A stretch of 64,000 nt of DNA from SpSt-539 sp964549445 (GCA_964549445.1 CAZJVS010000009.1:1-64000); one strand, 5' to 3'; shown: positions 17,409-27,204, numbered from the stretch's first letter. Notes: generated from the sequence alone by a model not told the origin. Made by a program: numbers and translations.

Positions 17409-18743
17409 TCACCCCCGCTTCTCAATCCGCTCCATTCCACCCATGTACCCCCGCAGCGCCTTCGGCACGGTCACGCTCCCGTCCGCATTCTGATTCAACT
17501 CCAGAATCGGAATCAGTATCCGCGGGCTCGCGATTACGGTGTTGTTCAGCGTATGGCACACGTGAATCTTCTTCGTCCCGTCGCGATACTTCAGGTTCAG
17601 CCGCCGCGCCTGGAACTCCCCGAACCGGCTGGCCGAGTGCGTCTCGCCATACCCGCCGCGCGACGGCATCCACGTCTCGATGTCATACATCTCGACCTTG
17701 CCCTGCCCCATGTCGCCCGTGCAGACGGCCATCACGCGATACGGCAACTCCAGCGCTTGCAAGACCGCCTCGGCGTTCGCGATGATCTCATGGTGGTGCC
17801 GTTCGCTCTCCGCCTCGTCGGCCCGGCAGATCACCACCTGCTCCACCTTGTCAAAAAAGTGAATGCGATAAATTCCCGCCGTGTCCTTCCCCGCCGCCCC
17901 CGCCTCGCGCCGAAAACAGGTCGATACCGCGGCGTATTTCCTCGGCAGGTCCCCTTCGTCGAGAATCTCATCCATGTGAAACGCCGTCAGCGGCACCTCG
18001 GCCGTCCCGACCAGCGACTTCTCATCCCGTTCGCACCGATAGGCCTGCTCCTCGCCACCGGGGTAATACCCCGTTCCGCGCATCATCTCGTCCTTCACCA
18101 GGATCGGCACATTAAACAACTCAAACCCGCGCGACGTGATGGTGTCCACGGCCAGCCGCAGAACGGCGTAGTGCAACATCGCCCCCGCCCCGCGCAATAC
18201 GTAGTTCCGCGTCCCCGCCAGCTTCACCCCCCGCGGCACGTCGAGAATGCCCAGCGCCTCCCCGAGTTGAACATGATCCTTCACCGCGAACTCAAACTTC
18301 CGCGGCTCCCCCAACCGCCTGACTTCGACATTGCCGTTCGCGTCATCCCCCACCGGCGTCTTCGCCGACGGCACCTGCGGCACCGTCAGCATGAGCCGGT
18401 CAAACTCCTCCTGCACCAGCTTCTGCTCCGCCTCGATCTCCTTCACGCGTGCCTTGATCTCGGTCAGCCGCGACTGTGTCTTCTCTGCTTCCGCCTTGAT
18501 CGCCGCCTCGCTCATGCCCTTCGCCAGCGCGTCGGCGTACCACTTGCTCTTGGGGTTGCGATACAGCGCCACGTTTGACCCCAGGTCATTGCTCTCGCTC
18601 CGCAGCCGGTCAAACTCGGTTTGCAGCTCCTTCCGCCGCTGATTCACCGCCAGCAGCCGGTCCAGGTCGCAAGCCGAGCGCTTCGTTCGAATCGCCCGTC
18701 GAAGATCCTCTGCATGCTCACTGATGAACTTAATATCCAGCAT
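17409..18743 (-). CDS. serS: Seryl-tRNA synthetase
   Basis: 444 residues, the usual bacterial SerRS length. The N-terminal coiled-coil tRNA-binding arm (roughly residues 25-110) is followed by the class II core: motif 2 near STCFRREAGAAGKDTAGIYR and motif 3 near LIPILELNQNADGSVTVPKA. It charges tRNA-Ser with serine. ATG at 18743 has GGGAG 5 nt upstream. The frameshifted zinc-ribbon gene follows 7 nt downstream. Confidence 0.96.
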   Translation of the reverse strand: MLDIKFISEHAEDLRRAIRTKRSACDLDRLLAVNQRRKELQTEFDRLRSESNDLGSNVALYRNPKSKWYADALAKGMSEAAIKAEAEKTQSRLTEIKARVKEIEAEQKLVQEEFDRLMLTVPQVPSAKTPVGDDANGNVEVRRLGEPRKFEFAVKDHVQLGEALGILDVPRGVKLAGTRNYVLRGAGAMLHYAVLRLAVDTITSRGFELFNVPILVKDEMMRGTGYYPGGEEQAYRCERDEKSLVGTAEVPLTAFHMDEILDEGDLPRKYAAVSTCFRREAGAAGKDTAGIYRIHFFDKVEQVVICRADEAESERHHHEIIANAEAVLQALELPYRVMAVCTGDMGQGKVEMYDIETWMPSRGGYGETHSASRFGEFQARRLNLKYRDGTKKIHVCHTLNNTVIASPRILIPILELNQNADGSVTVPKALRGYMGGMERIEKRG

Positions 18744-18892
18744 ATTGCTCCCAACTCTATGTGCCGATGCTATCTACACGCGCTGTCAAACCCCGTCAAA
18801 CCGCCTCCAGCCAACGCTCCGCGACAAGCTCGGTCGATAAGCATATAAATAAGGAGGCCCGCCTCGCGTCGCCTCTGGAGGTATTCGCGTCC

Positions 18893-20236
18893 TTGTTTCG
18901 ATCGCGTCCCCAAAACTTCTATCGATGCGCCCTCATAATCGCGCTGGCGGGAATCGCTGCGCCAATCACCGGCTGCACCGCCCTCGCACAGATCCTCGGC
19001 AACCTGATCCCCTCCGGCGGCGGCTTCACGCCGACAACCACCAACACGACGACCGGGCCGCCCTATCCACGTAAGACCGTCTGGCGAAACTTCCTCGTCG
19101 GCAACGGCTTCTCAGGTCCCAATCTCGTCGCCACCGCCGACTTCAACCTCGACGGCCGACCCGACATCCTCTGCTCCTTTTCGGGCAGTAACGTCCAGAC
19201 GCCGTCGCTTGTCATCTTTTTCCAGGTCTTCCAGAACGGCACGATCTCCTTCACCGGCACGACGATCTCCCGCTCCAACTCCCTCGCATCCATCGGCGGC
19301 CTCGCCATCGGAGACATCAACGCCGACGGCCGACCCGACGTTGTCGCCGCCGCCAACGGCCAGATCTTCTTCCTCCGCGCGCCGACCGATCCGACCGTCG
19401 GCAACCAGTGGCAGACCTTCACCATCGCTCAGTCCAATCAAAGCGGCATCGGCCAGTGGCACCAGGTCGCACTCGCCCAGATCGACAACCTCTTCGGCCC
19501 CGACATCGTCTGCGCCAACGACACCCCCGGCCAGCTCAGCGTGTTCTTTGCCCCTCAACTCATCAACGGCCCCAACAACCTCACCGGCACCGGCTGGACG
19601 CGCTTTGACATCGACGCGACGACGCGTGCCGGTGCCTTCGGCTGTGTCACGAATGACGTCGACGGCGACGGCCGAATGGACGTCGTTTCCTCTGCCCCGA
19701 CAGAAGCCAATGCCCGCATCGCCTGGTACAAGAACCCCGGCGGCAACGCCACTGCCACGTGGCAGAAATTCACCATCGGCAATGCCCGCGGTGTCACCAA
19801 GCTCGAAATGGGCGACCTCAATCAGGACGGCCCCAAGGATGTCGTCGGCATGAATCCGCTCCAACGCTCCGGCCAGAACTCCAACGACGGCATTCAACTC
19901 GTCTGGTATCAGCGCCCCACCGACGTCACCACACCGTGGACCGGTTTCGTCCTTGCCCAATTCATCAGCAACACCCCGATCGACTTCGCGATCACTGACG
20001 TCGAGGCGAACGGCCGGCCCGACGTCGTCGCCGCGACGAACAATTCCAATACGCTCCGCTGGTTCTCGCGCCGCGACAACGTGACGCAGACCTGGGTCGA
20101 AAACAACATCACCGACCTGAGCCAGACCCCAACCGGCATCTCGATCGCCGACATCGACCTGAACGCTCGCCCGGACGTCGTTGCCAATCTCATCACGACG
20201 AACGACTTGGTGAATTGGTACGTGAACCCCAACTGA
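18893..20236 (+). CDS. FG-GAP/VCBS-repeat lipoprotein
   Basis: 447 residues from a TTG start at 18893 with GGAGG 10 nt upstream. The frame extends to an ATG at 18761, but that start would put over 40 extra residues before the signal peptide and only 17 nt from divergent serS. The signal peptide RCALIIALAGIAAPITGC contains the lipobox ITGC. The body carries at least six Ca-binding FG-GAP/VCBS motifs: DFNLDGRPDIL, DINADGRPDVV, DVDGDGRMDVV, DLNQDGPKDVV, DVEANGRPDVV, DIDLNARPDVV. Such repeats fold as an integrin-like propeller. A membrane-anchored, cell-surface location is inferred. Confidence 0.8.
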   Translation: MFRSRPQNFYRCALIIALAGIAAPITGCTALAQILGNLIPSGGGFTPTTTNTTTGPPYPRKTVWRNFLVGNGFSGPNLVATADFNLDGRPDILCSFSGSNVQTPSLVIFFQVFQNGTISFTGTTISRSNSLASIGGLAIGDINADGRPDVVAAANGQIFFLRAPTDPTVGNQWQTFTIAQSNQSGIGQWHQVALAQIDNLFGPDIVCANDTPGQLSVFFAPQLINGPNNLTGTGWTRFDIDATTRAGAFGCVTNDVDGDGRMDVVSSAPTEANARIAWYKNPGGNATATWQKFTIGNARGVTKLEMGDLNQDGPKDVVGMNPLQRSGQNSNDGIQLVWYQRPTDVTTPWTGFVLAQFISNTPIDFAITDVEANGRPDVVAATNNSNTLRWFSRRDNVTQTWVENNITDLSQTPTGISIADIDLNARPDVVANLITTNDLVNWYVNPN

Positions 20237-20255
20237 CGCAAAACGTGCGTCCGAC

Positions 20256-20867
20256 CTACTCTTCGAGGTCGCGATCTCGCTCTGCCGGTTGCGTCGTCCC
20301 CGCCAATAATTGGTCGAGCTGTTCCGCCGATCCCCGCGGCAACGGCGCAACTACCCACTCCCCATTTTCCTTGTAGACCGCCACCTGGATGCGCCGCGTC
20401 GGCGTCCCGTGCTTCACGGCGAACGAATGCAGGTCGTATTCCGCCACAAGCCGATACGCAGGCGACGGTATCTGCTTCAACTCGGGCAGCTTGTCGACGC
20501 TCACGATGCGAATCTCGCGACACGCGTTGAACATCGAAACGAAGGCCCGATCCGATGGCGGCTCCAGCCGTCGCGTGAACAACAGCCGGAACTCGCTGTA
20601 CTTGCCACTCAGGCAGGCCCGTGCGAAGCGGTCTATGAACGCATTGAGCGACGGGTCATAGCTCCGAGCGGTCGTCGGAAACACGAACCCCGGCGCCTTG
20701 GAAGTATCGATCTCCGGCTCGCTGACCCGCGCTTCTTCCTCCCACGGCTCGGTCGATTCCCCCGTCGCCAGCACGTATGCCACCACGGTCAGCAACCCGC
20801 TGGCCAGCAGGATGAGCACCAGCAATACCATTCGCCGAAACGCAGGTTGTCGCGGTCGATCGGACAT
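20256..20867 (-). CDS. Hypothetical single-pass membrane-anchored protein
   Basis: 203 residues; family not recognised. A short basic N terminus (MSDRPRQPAFRR) precedes one strong hydrophobic helix (MVLLVLILLASGLLTVVAYVLA), so it is an N-terminally anchored protein with a soluble domain outside the cytoplasm. The soluble part has a helical region (DPSLNAFIDRFARACLSGKY) and beta-like segments (RRIQVAVYKENGEWVVAPL), which loosely resemble an NTF2-like fold. It is downstream of, and in the same direction as, the DUF3419/radical SAM operon, 58 nt after its last stop. Confidence 0.6.
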   Translation of the reverse strand: MSDRPRQPAFRRMVLLVLILLASGLLTVVAYVLATGESTEPWEEEARVSEPEIDTSKAPGFVFPTTARSYDPSLNAFIDRFARACLSGKYSEFRLLFTRRLEPPSDRAFVSMFNACREIRIVSVDKLPELKQIPSPAYRLVAEYDLHSFAVKHGTPTRRIQVAVYKENGEWVVAPLPRGSAEQLDQLLAGTTQPAERDRDLEE

Positions 20868-20925
20868 CGGGACGGCAGTTTACAGCAATTTCCGCTGCCG
20901 CGCGCGGTTCAGGCGCGCTGCAATT

Positions 20926-21912
20926 TCATGCGTCCGTCACGACCGTCAGCCCCGGGTAAACGCCGACGCGATCTCGCGCACGCAGGCGAGCCGTCGCATC
21001 ACGGTCAATTCGCAGCATGCCCCCCCGCACGCCCGCCTCCAGATACGGGTGTAACCCGTCGGACGCATAGCTCGTATTGACCAACGCTCGCCACGGCTCG
21101 CGCCCGATCGGCGCGGCGCGGCCCAACAGGCGCAGGAAGTCCACCTCGCTCAGGTAGTCAATCACATTTGAGAGGTAAATCCGATTCGACGCGCTGGTCG
21201 GCGGGAGCGCATCGACCAGTCGCACGCGACTCAGATTCGCGCGGATCGCGGCATGGCCCTCGGCCGAGAGGTATCGAAAGTCGGCGTAGGGTATCAGTCG
21301 CAAGTTACCGCTTGCTCCGAGCCGCCGCGCAAATCGTTCCAGCATGGCCTCGGGTTGCGCCATGAGCTGCGCGTATCCGAGCGAGTGCTCCCGCTCCTCG
21401 CGCGGAAAATAGAGCGGCGCAATCAGCCGCCCAACACCAATGCAAGCAAACTGCACGGCCCGGGGCATCCGCGCGTACGCCCGCAGAAACCGTCCGAGGG
21501 ATCGCTCCCACGCCGCCGTGCTGTCGCACCGTGCGACGCCGTCGCGGAGTGCCGCATGCCGCGCCGACCAGAACGCCCGGCAGGCCAGGCTGACCTCGCC
21601 CATCGCCCGCGCGATTACACGATCCCGTTCCAATGCATTGCCCGGCCCGTCGACGCCCAGGAAGCCGCGCAACTCCACCGCGTCCAATTCCGCGAACAGC
21701 CACCGCTTCAACTCGAGCTGCGCCGCCAGCGACGCCGGATCGAAGAGGTCGTGTACCAGCACCTCGACCGGCCCACCCTGCAGCAGGCACAACGCCGCGT
21801 CGCCGTTTCCGCGCGCGAACACGGCCAGCACCCGATCGCCCGGCCCCGGCGACAGCGCTCCCAGCACGACCGCCTCATCCTCCGTCAGCAATCCGTGCGT
21901 CAATGATGCCAT
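20926..21912 (-). CDS. DUF3419 (BtaA-like) family protein, copy 2
   Basis: 328 residues. A degenerate Rossmann-like N terminus (GDRVLAVFARGNGDAALCLL) and the C-terminal signature RIYLSNVIDYLSEVDFLRLL align with the larger DUF3419 protein two genes upstream (AIYLSNAPDYLRPDGLREL). DUF3419 includes BtaA, which transfers the 3-amino-3-carboxypropyl group of SAM to diacylglycerol in betaine-lipid synthesis. Here the glycine motif differs from the partner's GITSSGDILLALL, so SAM binding and activity are uncertain. It starts 12 nt after the radical SAM stop and is the third gene of the operon. Confidence 0.65.
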   Translation of the reverse strand: MASLTHGLLTEDEAVVLGALSPGPGDRVLAVFARGNGDAALCLLQGGPVEVLVHDLFDPASLAAQLELKRWLFAELDAVELRGFLGVDGPGNALERDRVIARAMGEVSLACRAFWSARHAALRDGVARCDSTAAWERSLGRFLRAYARMPRAVQFACIGVGRLIAPLYFPREEREHSLGYAQLMAQPEAMLERFARRLGASGNLRLIPYADFRYLSAEGHAAIRANLSRVRLVDALPPTSASNRIYLSNVIDYLSEVDFLRLLGRAAPIGREPWRALVNTSYASDGLHPYLEAGVRGGMLRIDRDATARLRARDRVGVYPGLTVVTDA

Positions 21913-21924
21913 GACGCCCCGCGC

Positions 21925-23241
21925 TCACGCATGAATCGGCAGGCCGCGCTTCAGATTGGTATGTACGACATATCCGCTGAACGCCGACATGAAAGCCGAC
22001 GACAGGTCGAACTGTCCCACCGCCCGCACGAATCGCCGGCACACGCCCCCGATCGAATAGAACTCACGCACGACGCGATCGAAGCCGCGCTGAAGCTGCT
22101 CGGGCGTCATCTGCCTCGGCCGGAACACGACCTCGTACGTGCTGTAGCGACTCAGATCGTCCGTGAGGATTCGCCCCTCCCGCCGTAGCTGTGCGTGGAA
22201 CTCCAGCCCCGGATACGGCGTCAGGATGTGACAGGCCGCGAAGTCGATCCCGCTTCCAGCCATGAACTCCAGCGACCGGTCGAAAACCGACTCGTCATCC
22301 TCGTCGAAACCGAAGATGAATCCGCCCGACACGCAGATTCCAAACTCGTGCACGCGGGCGAACGCGTCCGTCAGCTCGCAACTGAAGTTCTGCTTTTTGT
22401 TCTGCCGCTCCCAGATCTTCGGATTCGTCGTCTCGACCCCGATGTTCACGAGGATGCACCCGGCGTCGGCCATCAGGCCGAGCAACTCCCGATCGCGCGC
22501 GACATTCAGCGTGGCCTGGCACACCCATTTCTTGCCCATCCCCTTCAAGCCCGCGAACAGCCGCCGCGCGAACGACATATTCCCGATCAGGTTGTCATCG
22601 ACGAACGCCAGGTACTTCGCCGGCTGCGCGCCGATCGCCTCCAGCGCCCGCTCAACCTCCGGCACGACATAGGCCTCGTCGTACAGGGCCGGGATCACGC
22701 AGAACCGGCAGCGAAAGTTGCACCCCTGCGTCAGTTGCATCAGCGCTGTCGCCGGTCGGTATGGCCCGGACGGCAGATCGCGCCGACTCATCACGGGTCC
22801 CTTCGCCGCGCCGCCGCGATACGATCGCTGCAACCGGCCGTGCTCGAGGTCGGTCAGTAACTCATTCCAACGCCCGTCGCCCGGCCCCTGCACCACGCTG
22901 GTCACCGCCGGGTCGGCCAGGGCCAGTTCCGGCGTCAGCGTCGCATAAGGTCCGCCGAACACCACCGGCACGCCACGCGCCGCCAGGGCCCGAGCCATTG
23001 CATGCGCCCGCGGCGCCAGCGCTGTCCGAACGGTCACGCCCACCAGATCGGCGTCGATCGTCGCCGGATCGAACCGCTCCAGCCGTTCATCGACGATCCG
23101 AACATCGTGTCCTTCCGACCGCGCCGCCAGCGCCTGCAAGCCCAGGTGCGCGCAGTATCGAAATCGCCGCAGCCCGTCGAGCTGCTCGCGATGCGCCAGC
23201 ACCGCCTCCGCCGCCGGATCGACCAGCACAACCCTAGTCAC
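21925..23241 (-). CDS. B12-binding radical SAM protein
   Basis: 438 residues. The first ~150 resemble a cobalamin-binding domain (IVDERLERFDPATIDADLVG, VPVVFGGPYATLTPEL); the radical SAM core follows with the cluster motif CNFRCRFC (CxxxCxxC) and IGVETTNPKIWERQNKK, FGICVSGGFIFGFDEDDES. Such enzymes make methyl transfers, C-C bonds and other radical changes on lipids, antibiotics and cofactors; hopanoid and tetraether-lipid enzymes are in this superfamily. The start is GTG at 23241, 8 nt inside the upstream DUF3419 gene, so the genes are translationally coupled. The substrate is not known. Confidence 0.85.
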   Translation of the reverse strand: MTRVVLVDPAAEAVLAHREQLDGLRRFRYCAHLGLQALAARSEGHDVRIVDERLERFDPATIDADLVGVTVRTALAPRAHAMARALAARGVPVVFGGPYATLTPELALADPAVTSVVQGPGDGRWNELLTDLEHGRLQRSYRGGAAKGPVMSRRDLPSGPYRPATALMQLTQGCNFRCRFCVIPALYDEAYVVPEVERALEAIGAQPAKYLAFVDDNLIGNMSFARRLFAGLKGMGKKWVCQATLNVARDRELLGLMADAGCILVNIGVETTNPKIWERQNKKQNFSCELTDAFARVHEFGICVSGGFIFGFDEDDESVFDRSLEFMAGSGIDFAACHILTPYPGLEFHAQLRREGRILTDDLSRYSTYEVVFRPRQMTPEQLQRGFDRVVREFYSIGGVCRRFVRAVGQFDLSSAFMSAFSGYVVHTNLKRGLPIHA

Positions 23242-24418
23242 AAATGCCCACCCCCAGGAACCGATAGAGCCCGACCGGGTCGGCCGCCATCAATCGCGAC
23301 TCGATTTCTCGCGCCCGTCGAAACGCCACGTCGATCCGGTTTTGCTCAAACACGCACTCGTCATCCAGTGAGAGATAGTAAACCCGCGCCCCCGGCCGGG
23401 CCGCATGCCGAACGGCGGCCGCAAGCTCGCGCAAGCCGTCCGGCCGCAGATAGTCGGGCGCATTCGAGAGGTAAATCGCATCGACCGAGCCGCGCTCAAG
23501 ACTCATCAGTCCCTGCTGAATCACCGCCGTCTCTAATCGGATGTCGTCCGCCCGTCGCCGCACCTCCGCCCACGGTCTCGCCGAGTACAAGCGTTCGACC
23601 TGCTCTCGCGGAATCTCGCCGGTCAGGTGCCGCCCGAGCACCGGATTGTCATGAAACCCCACCTCGAATAGTCGCCGGTAACTCTGGAGTATGTCCCGCA
23701 GCGCCCGCCGCGGATGGTCCGAGTTCGAACACAACGCCGGCGGATAGAGGAAATGCTGAAACAAGCGTCCGCCCGCGCTAAGCACCGGCCGCAGAAACGA
23801 CCGATAGAGCGCCTTGCCGCGCAGCTCCTCCAGCAGCTTCAGCCGATCCGCTTCAGTCGATCTTGGCCCCACCAGCCGCTCCGTCGCCGTCCGGCCGATG
23901 CAGGCCCGCATCGCGGTAGACATCCAACGAAACAGCTTCCGCGTCGTCCCGCTGTTCACCACGCCGCTGCCGACGTTGAATCGTTCGAGGATCGCCGCAT
24001 CATCGCCTAATGCCGCTCGCAGCTCCGCCCAGAGCGCCATCCGCTCGTCGCGCGTCATCTCCCTCAGACCCAGAAACCCGACCGCCCGCTCGACCGAAAC
24101 CCGCTCGCACAACGCCAGCTTCAGCCGTGCCAGTGCCGTCTGCACCGGGTTCGCGTCAAACCCGCTGACCCGCCCCGCCCCATCCGCCAGCAGCGCCAGC
24201 AATATGTCGCCCGAACTCGTAATCCCCGCCACGCTCCCACCGGCCGGCAACGCCAGCGCCATCCGCGCCAGCTCGATCGATTCGGCCGGCTCCGCAAACG
24301 CCAGCGGCCGGTACACCACCGCGTCTCGAATGCGTCGCGATAATCCTGTCCGGTGCGGCGCGCAGTTTGCCTGCGGCGGTGCACTGCCCCGCGCAATCAC
24401 TTCCGCAACATCAGCCAC
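23234..24418 (-). CDS. DUF3419 (BtaA-like) family protein, copy 1
   Basis: 394 residues, GTG start with a GAGG-like site upstream. The N-terminal segment AGITSSGDILLALLADGAG and SGFDANPVQTALARLKLA is the SAM-binding region of DUF3419 proteins; ERFNVGSGVVNSGTTRKLFR and AIYLSNAPDYL are further family features. BtaA-type members are SAM:diacylglycerol 3-amino-3-carboxypropyltransferases. No BtaB-type N-methyltransferase is adjacent, so simple betaine-lipid synthesis is not established. First gene of the DUF3419-radical SAM-DUF3419 operon, overlapping the next by 8 nt. Confidence 0.75.
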   Translation of the reverse strand: MADVAEVIARGSAPPQANCAPHRTGLSRRIRDAVVYRPLAFAEPAESIELARMALALPAGGSVAGITSSGDILLALLADGAGRVSGFDANPVQTALARLKLALCERVSVERAVGFLGLREMTRDERMALWAELRAALGDDAAILERFNVGSGVVNSGTTRKLFRWMSTAMRACIGRTATERLVGPRSTEADRLKLLEELRGKALYRSFLRPVLSAGGRLFQHFLYPPALCSNSDHPRRALRDILQSYRRLFEVGFHDNPVLGRHLTGEIPREQVERLYSARPWAEVRRRADDIRLETAVIQQGLMSLERGSVDAIYLSNAPDYLRPDGLRELAAAVRHAARPGARVYYLSLDDECVFEQNRIDVAFRRAREIESRLMAADPVGLYRFLGVGICD

Positions 24419-24538
24419 AGAGTTGATCGCCTCATCTCAGGCGAGGAATCGCAACCCGTCTGTCCGGCGCCTGCCCACGCCGCCCCCCGGGCCGTACGCA
24501 ATACTACTCTCGACGGAGGGACGCCGACAAGTCGACGC

Positions 24539-25810
24539 TCACATCACCCGCAGCCACACGGCCTTAAGATATGAAGTCTCCGGACAATCCAGCGCGATCG
24601 GATGATCTGCCCCCGCTCCTGTCATGTTGAACACGCTCACACGCCGCCCCGCGATCCGCGCCGCCTGCCGGATCACATCCAGGAACTCATCCCGCGGCAT
24701 CAACCCGCTGCACGAACAGGTCAGCAGCACGCCCCCCGGCCGCACCACCGCCATCGCCAGCTTGTTGAAGTCGAGGTAACGCTGCCGCCCCTCGCGAAAC
24801 GCCTCGCGCGTCGCGATCAGCTTCGGCGGATCGAGCACCACCGCGTCGAACTGCCGCCCGTTGCTCGCCATCATCCGCAGATACCCGAACACGTCCGCAT
24901 GCACTTGCGATACGCGCACCTGGTTCAGGTTCGCGTTCTCCTTCGCCAGCGCGATCGCCGCCTCATCCAGGTCGACCGACGTCACCTCCTTCGCCCCACC
25001 CAGCTTCGCCGCCGCCACTCCAAACCCGCCGCTGTAGCAACACAGGTCCAGCACGGACGCCTCGCGGCACAGTTCCGCGAACGCCCGCCGGTTATCTCGC
25101 TGATCGCAGAAAAAACCCGTTTTGTGCCCGCCCTCCACGTCCACTCGATAGCGCACACCGTGCTCGCGAATGACCACGCGTCGCCCGTCGCCCGCCGGCG
25201 GCCCTGGCCGGAACCCCTCAAGCTGCGCGCTCCGCTCGTCCGCCCGAACCACCACGCGCCACGTCCCGCCCCGAGAATCCCCGGTCGCCCCCATCAGCTC
25301 CGCCGTCAGTGCCGACAGCATCTCCATTTGTTGCCAGATCCCCAGCGAAAACACCTCGAACACCAGCGCATCCGCATACCGCTCCGCCACCAGTCCCGAA
25401 ATCCCATCCGCCTCCGCGTGCACGATCCGATATGCGTCCCCCGCTTCATCGAGTCTTAACGTACTCCGCCTCAGCTCGATCGCCGCCCGCAACCGCCCCC
25501 GCCAGAACTCCTCGTCAATCGCCCTCTGCTCGTAGTTCAACATCCGCACCGCAATCTGCGATCGCGGGTTGTAGAGTCCATGCCCGAAGAACGCCCCCGC
25601 CTTGTCATACACCGCCACCACGTGTCCCGGCCGCGCCGACGGATCGACCGCCCCCACCATCCGTGCATACAGGAAAGGGTGATACGCCGCCGAGCGAACC
25701 TGCACCCACGGATGCGGCCACTCGGCGACCAAGCCGGCCGGCGCTGCGCCGCTCAACCTCGCTGCTGCTGCCCGCGGCGCGTTCGCTCTCGTCCCGCCTT
25801 TTCTGATCAC
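24539..25810 (-). CDS. rlmI: RlmI-type class I SAM-dependent rRNA methyltransferase
   Basis: 423 residues from the GTG at 25810; the frame runs further upstream but that part is Arg-rich and unlike the family. The N terminus has a PUA-like region (HPFLYARMVGAVDPSARPGH), and the methyltransferase has DLCCYSGGFGVAAAKLGGAK, DVEGGHKTGFFCDQRDNRRA and the catalytic-region motif VVLDPPKLI and LLTCSCSGLM. RlmI methylates C5 of 23S rRNA C1962 in E. coli; the exact target here is inferred. It is on the same strand as the DUF3419 operon, 120 nt upstream of it. Confidence 0.85.
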   Translation of the reverse strand: MIRKGGTRANAPRAAAARLSGAAPAGLVAEWPHPWVQVRSAAYHPFLYARMVGAVDPSARPGHVVAVYDKAGAFFGHGLYNPRSQIAVRMLNYEQRAIDEEFWRGRLRAAIELRRSTLRLDEAGDAYRIVHAEADGISGLVAERYADALVFEVFSLGIWQQMEMLSALTAELMGATGDSRGGTWRVVVRADERSAQLEGFRPGPPAGDGRRVVIREHGVRYRVDVEGGHKTGFFCDQRDNRRAFAELCREASVLDLCCYSGGFGVAAAKLGGAKEVTSVDLDEAAIALAKENANLNQVRVSQVHADVFGYLRMMASNGRQFDAVVLDPPKLIATREAFREGRQRYLDFNKLAMAVVRPGGVLLTCSCSGLMPRDEFLDVIRQAARIAGRRVSVFNMTGAGADHPIALDCPETSYLKAVWLRVM

Positions 25811-25902
25811 GCAAGCATCATAATCGCCGCCACCCGGTTGCGGCGGAAGCCGTGCGCCGATTACACTATCATGAAACGATTCCACCCTGCGGGAGGATGC
25901 CT

Positions 25903-27201
25903 GTGTTGAACCGACTGCACATTCGGCCGGCCGCACTCTTCGCCATCGCTGCGTTCTTCGTCGGCCCGGTTCTCGCACTCGCCGCCGACGACGCCGATCA
26001 CTCGAAACCCGCCACCAAGCCAACCGCCAAGAAGCGCAAGATCGGTCAGCGTGCCAACGAGTCCGACGAAAAATACGCCAAGCGCCGGGACCTGCTCATT
26101 CGCCGCGCCAAGAAGGACGAGTTCGGCCTCTATACCCTCGAGTCGCAGCCCTTCATCGTCCGTTCCGACATCGACTCCGAGTTCACCGTCGATACCGCCC
26201 TATTCATGGAGATGCTCCACCGCGAATACGGCAAGACCTACGCCAAGATGGGCCTGCCGCCCGGCCCCAGCAAGGAGTGGATCGAAGTCGTCGTCTTCGC
26301 CGACCGTAGCACTTACATCAAAAACGGCGGCGGCGCCGGGTCCGGCGGACAGTTTGTTCAGACCTGGCCCTTCTTCGAAGACCGCCCCTATCCGAGTTGG
26401 AAGGCCCAGCATTATCGCCTCTCCATGTTCACGGACGGCGAGCGCAACTTCGATGACTGGCCCAAGGCGACACTGCAACACGAGGCCGCGCACATGGAAC
26501 TCCAGATGCGGCTCGGCTACTTCGTCGACTCGCCGCGCTGGTGGAACGAAGGCCAGGCAAGCTGCTTCGAATTCTGGGACTTCGACAAGTCCGTCGACGA
26601 AAACCTCAAAGACATCCCCAACCGCGGCCGCTACGCCCCCGTCATCCGTCGCCTTTATGGAACCAGCAAGTTCAAGCCCTTCAAGTATGTCTGGGACATC
26701 GACGCCAAATCCTGGCACGCCGATATGACCAGCGAACAGGGCGGGCTGAACTACTGCCAGGCCTGGTCACTCGCCGCCTTCATGTTGAACGAGGGTAAGG
26801 AAGGCCGGCAGGCCTTCCGCACCATCTACGGCCTGTCGAAGTCCGTCGGCGCCGACCGCAAGGTCAGCACAAGCGGAAAGAAAACCCTCGCCTGGCAGAC
26901 CAAGTTCAACAAGGCCGACCAGGATAAGCTCGAGAAAGACTGGAATGCCTGGATCGAAAAGAGTCTCCCCAAGAAAACACAGAACCCCGACGAGCGCGAA
27001 GGCATGATCGACATGGGCTACGACCCCGACGCCAAGGGGCTCGTCAAGCTCACCAAGAAGCGCTACGACGAACTCGCCACGCAGGACAGCAAGAAGCAAA
27101 GCAAGAAGTCCGACGACGACGAGGACGACGACGAAGGCACCTCGGCCAAGAAAAAAGACAAACCCACCGACGACGACGACGCCGAACCTGAGGACAACTA
27201 A
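25903..27201 (+). CDS. Secreted DUF1570-type HExxH-like peptidase
   Basis: 432 residues. GGAGG at 25892-25896 fits a GTG start at 25903 (ATG at 25897 is also in frame but too close). Signal peptide LHIRPAALFAIAAFFVGPVLALAA. The core has LQHEAAHMELQMR (HEAAH, zinc ligands as in gluzincins) and a downstream glutamate in PRWWNEGQASCFEFWDFD, the DUF1570 arrangement. The C-terminal 60 residues are charged low-complexity sequence (DDDEDDDEG, KKKDK, DDDDAEPED). The protein is inferred to be an extracytoplasmic metallopeptidase. The CoA-binding gene follows by 3 nt. Confidence 0.8.
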   Translation: MLNRLHIRPAALFAIAAFFVGPVLALAADDADHSKPATKPTAKKRKIGQRANESDEKYAKRRDLLIRRAKKDEFGLYTLESQPFIVRSDIDSEFTVDTALFMEMLHREYGKTYAKMGLPPGPSKEWIEVVVFADRSTYIKNGGGAGSGGQFVQTWPFFEDRPYPSWKAQHYRLSMFTDGERNFDDWPKATLQHEAAHMELQMRLGYFVDSPRWWNEGQASCFEFWDFDKSVDENLKDIPNRGRYAPVIRRLYGTSKFKPFKYVWDIDAKSWHADMTSEQGGLNYCQAWSLAAFMLNEGKEGRQAFRTIYGLSKSVGADRKVSTSGKKTLAWQTKFNKADQDKLEKDWNAWIEKSLPKKTQNPDEREGMIDMGYDPDAKGLVKLTKKRYDELATQDSKKQSKKSDDDEDDDEGTSAKKKDKPTDDDDAEPEDN

Positions 27202-27204
27202 GCC

